Source: Clostridia bacterium
GTDB lineage: Bacteria > Bacillota > Clostridia > Lachnospirales > Lachnospiraceae
Assembly: GCA_026000755.1 (NCBI GenBank)
Contig: BNZC01000016.1
Location: 1-32,294 of the forward strand
Direction of reading: 5' to 3'
DNA: 32,294 nucleotides
Shown: positions 29,657-32,294 of the stretch, in pieces
Position numbering within the stretch: position 1 is the stretch's first letter
Layout: the number at the start of each line of letters is the position of its first letter
Notes under the pieces: generated by a model
Databases searched by the model: none
Seen by the model: the letters and a program-made list of their open reading frames with translations, nothing else
Told to the model about the DNA's origin: nothing
Translations under genes and position numbers: made by a program

Positions 29657-32284
29657 TCAATAGATATTCTCCACACTAATATCCGTATAAAATTTCTGCA
29701 AAATAGCAAGATAGGACAGTCCCGCCTTTGCCATGCCGTTGGCACCATTTTGACTTAGCCCTATGCCGTGTCCGTAGCCACCGCCATAGAGAACATAGCC
29801 CGATTCCACCGGAATGAGGAAAAAACAGGCACTTGGCAGCAAGGGTAATCCTGTAATGGTACCCCCCCCCTTGTCACTCAGTTCCGTTACACCGGCAAAC
29901 AACACCTTTCGGATGACGGACTCAGAACTAAGGCGGACACTACCCTTTTCATATTGGATACGCAGGCTGACCATGGCTCCGCCCTTGCTTCGTTCTTCGG
30001 TTTGCAGACTCGTGATATTCCCAAAGGAGGCTAGGTCAGCATCTGTTTGAGTACCGTTTTGGTCAAAATAGGTCACGAAACTTCCGGATTTCTTTTGTGA
30101 AGCAATCACGGCACCCATACTGTCTTTCTTTCCGGTATAATCAAGCTGTGCTTTCCATCGAAAATAAGGGCTTCCGCTATCGTAAGCCGTCACATCCTGT
30201 GATTTGATAAATTCCGCAAATACCTGTTCGTGGTCGACGGCTTCCCTTTCAGCAGTAGCAGGTGTTTTGCTAAAATCAAGTACACTTTCATCAAGGAGCA
30301 GGGAATTGCTCACAAGGTATCCATAGGCAGGATCCTCCTTATGTCCCCACAGGCTCATGTCTTGGCTCACTCCGCAGGAGGTAGAGTAATAATAGGCTTC
30401 TGCTATTTCCCCTTGATACTGTAAGACCTCTCCTGCCGTATCCCGTACCGCAAGTGTGGTACGTTCATTTGCCCCTTGTTTATTATATACCTGATAACGG
30501 GTGCTGTCGTCCACATTTGCCCCCAAGGCGGCGTAATCGCCCTTTTTAAGCTGAATACAGGCATAGCTTCTGGCACAGATTGCTTGGGCACGCAAGGCCT
30601 CTGCTTCATAGGAAGCCGGCATTTCGCTAGGCACCACATGACAGAGGTAATCTTCTAGGGATAATTCATTTACCAAGCAGTAACCATCGGGATAGGCTCT
30701 TACTTCCAGTTTGCCCGAATAGCCCAAGGAAATGCGTTTTCCGCTTTCATCGGATAAAAAGATCTGCCCGGTGGGGGTATTTGCGGTCGTTCCGTTGGCA
30801 GGGTTGTCGGTTGCGGTATTTGTGGTCGTTCCGTTGGTAGGGGCGTCGGTTGCAGTATTTGCGGTCGTTCCGTTGGTTCCGTTGGTAGGGGCGTCGGTTG
30901 TAGTATTCGCTGAAAAGGACAGTGCTGCGCCGGTTCCATCTTTCGTCAAATGATCCGAGATCTTAACCACAGACCCGGCGGAAAAATCCTCACTGCTCTC
31001 CCCTTGGTTCATGGTAAATGCCGTATCCGCCGTCAGATACAACTCTTCCCGATAAGGCGATTCTCCATTTAAGAGTAAAACACGAATCAGTTCCATGGTG
31101 GCGGGTTCCCGTAAGATAATTCCGCAGGCGTTCCCATTTGCCACGGTAACATCCACTCGTAGATTTCCAATGGAAAGCTTCGCATGATCCACTTGCTCTA
31201 CCGTACCGTAGGTCTTGAAAATGCGTAAGCCGCCCTCATAAGGCAAACGACCGTATCCGGCAATCTCAATACCCGTATCATCAAAGGCTAAAATCGTTCC
31301 CGTGATGGTGTCGGGTTTTTTATGCACAGCGGCTACTGCACCATTTTGCCAGTCGATGTCACAAATGGTATCGGTGATGGATTCCGTAAGACCTACAATC
31401 GGTATGGTAAATGAGCTGTTGCCCCAAATGGCGGACAATGATTCTTGTGTATGAGAAGCTGGCGAATCTGTGGTTGATACGGGGGTGGATGCCTTCACTT
31501 GCGTAGAATTGTCACTTGCATTTGCCTGCGTTGAATTATCATCGGCTGTACCCGCATAATGCACAAATACATTTTTCCAAGTAACAGTGGCGGTGGATAC
31601 TGCCCGAAATCCGGCAATCTTGCCGGAAATAAACACCGTTTCATACATATCATAGGGCTTTATCTTAGGGAAAATAGCGGGGAGGATTTGTTCTCCATTC
31701 TGGGTGAGCCAGATAGTTAAGGGATTTTCTTTTGCAGAAGTGGCTTCTTTCGTACTATCTGCATTATCTGTACTATCTTGTATGTTTGAGGTGTTTTGTG
31801 AATTTTGTGAATCTTGTTCGCTGTCATTTTGCAACTTTTCCTGCAAGAAAATAAGGTCAGCCGTACTCACTTGATGATTCTCATCCAGTAAATCCCTAAT
31901 TTGATCATAGACCCCAAAAAACACCTGTCGTGAAACTGCCTGTCCTTTTTCTTTTTTTTCATAAGTCACATAATCCTTTAGATGAAGCATATCAAGTAAT
32001 CCCTCCAAATCTTGGTAGGAAAACTTCTCTGTGTTTTTGCCCTGTATGCGACTTTCCCAACCTGCCTCGTCATAGTAGGTAAAAGACATGAGGGGGGGTA
32101 TCTCTTGTAACAGCAGGTAATCCTCTGAAAAATCAAGCTTTGCTGTGCCGTCTTTCCCCCCCCATCCAAACAGAATAACGCATAAAAGGGCAAGAAAAAA
32201 GACAAGAATAAGTACGACATTATTATACTTTGGTCGCTTCCTGTTTTTTTTATTCTTGCTTGATGAGGGGACCTGGGTTTGCAT
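29657..32284 (-). CDS. SpoIID/LytB domain protein, large; 5' end at window edge
   Basis: An 875-residue membrane-anchored protein. A basic N-terminus (KNKKNRKRPKY) is followed by one membrane helix (about 23-41), then a long extracellular part. The C-terminal third is the SpoIID amidase/lytic transglycosylase-type domain: LSLEDYLCHVVPSEMPASYEAEALRAQAI with the catalytic glutamate in PSEM, STSCGVS, and GYGHGIGLSQNGANGMAKAG. SpoIID cuts glycan strands during spore engulfment; this longer relative has an extra N-terminal half of unknown role, with Gln/Ser/Asn-rich linkers and a repetitive segment (TNGT, TATDAPTNGT) at about 30770-30905. G-runs of 8-9 occur in the coding strand (plus strand C-runs 29862-29870, 32156-32163). 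The ATG at 32284 lacks a visible ribosome site and the frame stays open to the edge, so the true start may lie outside. Confidence 0.87.
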   Translation of the reverse strand: MQTQVPSSSKNKKNRKRPKYNNVVLILVFFLALLCVILFGWGGKDGTAKLDFSEDYLLLQEIPPLMSFTYYDEAGWESRIQGKNTEKFSYQDLEGLLDMLHLKDYVTYEKKEKGQAVSRQVFFGVYDQIRDLLDENHQVSTADLIFLQEKLQNDSEQDSQNSQNTSNIQDSTDNADSTKEATSAKENPLTIWLTQNGEQILPAIFPKIKPYDMYETVFISGKIAGFRAVSTATVTWKNVFVHYAGTADDNSTQANASDNSTQVKASTPVSTTDSPASHTQESLSAIWGNSSFTIPIVGLTESITDTICDIDWQNGAVAAVHKKPDTITGTILAFDDTGIEIAGYGRLPYEGGLRIFKTYGTVEQVDHAKLSIGNLRVDVTVANGNACGIILREPATMELIRVLLLNGESPYREELYLTADTAFTMNQGESSEDFSAGSVVKISDHLTKDGTGAALSFSANTTTDAPTNGTNGTTANTATDAPTNGTTTNTATDNPANGTTANTPTGQIFLSDESGKRISLGYSGKLEVRAYPDGYCLVNELSLEDYLCHVVPSEMPASYEAEALRAQAICARSYACIQLKKGDYAALGANVDDSTRYQVYNKQGANERTTLAVRDTAGEVLQYQGEIAEAYYYSTSCGVSQDMSLWGHKEDPAYGYLVSNSLLLDESVLDFSKTPATAEREAVDHEQVFAEFIKSQDVTAYDSGSPYFRWKAQLDYTGKKDSMGAVIASQKKSGSFVTYFDQNGTQTDADLASFGNITSLQTEERSKGGAMVSLRIQYEKGSVRLSSESVIRKVLFAGVTELSDKGGGTITGLPLLPSACFFLIPVESGYVLYGGGYGHGIGLSQNGANGMAKAGLSYLAILQKFYTDISVENIY

Positions 32285-32294
32285 GAGGGCTTCA

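Overview
The window looks like a chromosomal segment of a low-GC, Gram-positive anaerobe of the Clostridia, most probably Lachnospiraceae. This rests on gene content: a DUF6179 protein, a DUF4854-type lipoprotein, the GGGtGRT / Fe-S scaffold pair, a short RNase G/E without zinc-link cysteines, a SpoIID-type protein, and strong AAGGAGG ribosome sites with TTGACA-N17-TATAAT promoters. The genus cannot be fixed from the sequence alone. Most genes are on the minus strand, so the region reads right to left.

Layout, left to right. 1-3724 is the accessory end: a MntA/HepT toxin-antitoxin pair, a DUF6179 gene, a complete small insertion element, an AAA/DUF4143 ATPase and a GNAT acetyltransferase. 3805-6089 holds an RNase G/E and the TIGR03936/DUF2344 protein. 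A lone tRNA-Thr(CGT) with its own promoter follows at 6281-6353. 6439-8157 is the GGGtGRT / Fe-S scaffold pair, then a lipoprotein. 9174-12958 holds an adenosine/SAH-type deaminase, a purine nucleoside phosphorylase and O-acetylhomoserine sulfhydrylase, which together suggest recycling of SAM by-products and sulfur amino acid synthesis. 12974-17644 is an OpuC-like quaternary amine/osmoprotectant ABC transporter split into two promoter units, with an unusual cysteine-rich Fe-S protein inside it. 17829-24168 is pheS-pheT-queA plus an unrecognised membrane protein. 24228-24571 is a candidate type I toxin-antitoxin locus that ordinary gene calling would miss: a 25-residue hydrophobic peptide facing a convergent small RNA, both ending at one bidirectional terminator. 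24691-28467 holds two near-identical chemoreceptor genes, and 28687-32284 a YihY-family membrane protein and a large SpoIID-domain protein.

Three patterns cut across the genes. (1) The intergenic spaces carry a family of small palindromic repeats that begin GTTAC and end GTAAC. Two copies (1745-1929 and 11499-11631) have perfect 8-bp target duplications, so they moved as MITE-like elements. Comparing long copies at 1745 and 22970 shows hairpins whose two arms change together, implying a selected folded structure. (2) Two genes (metY, queA) are followed at once by a diverged 'echo' of their own last 15-18 codons, and the GNAT gene is preceded by a copy of its own start. (3) Several conserved proteins (RNase G/E, QueA, PheT, TIGR03936 protein, the Fe-S protein, YihY, SpoIID) carry extra low-complexity or tandemly duplicated inserts, and many genes contain runs of 8-10 G or C. 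The window shows a core genome reshaped by slippage, short duplications and palindromic insertions. No CRISPR array, rRNA, prophage or transposase gene was seen.
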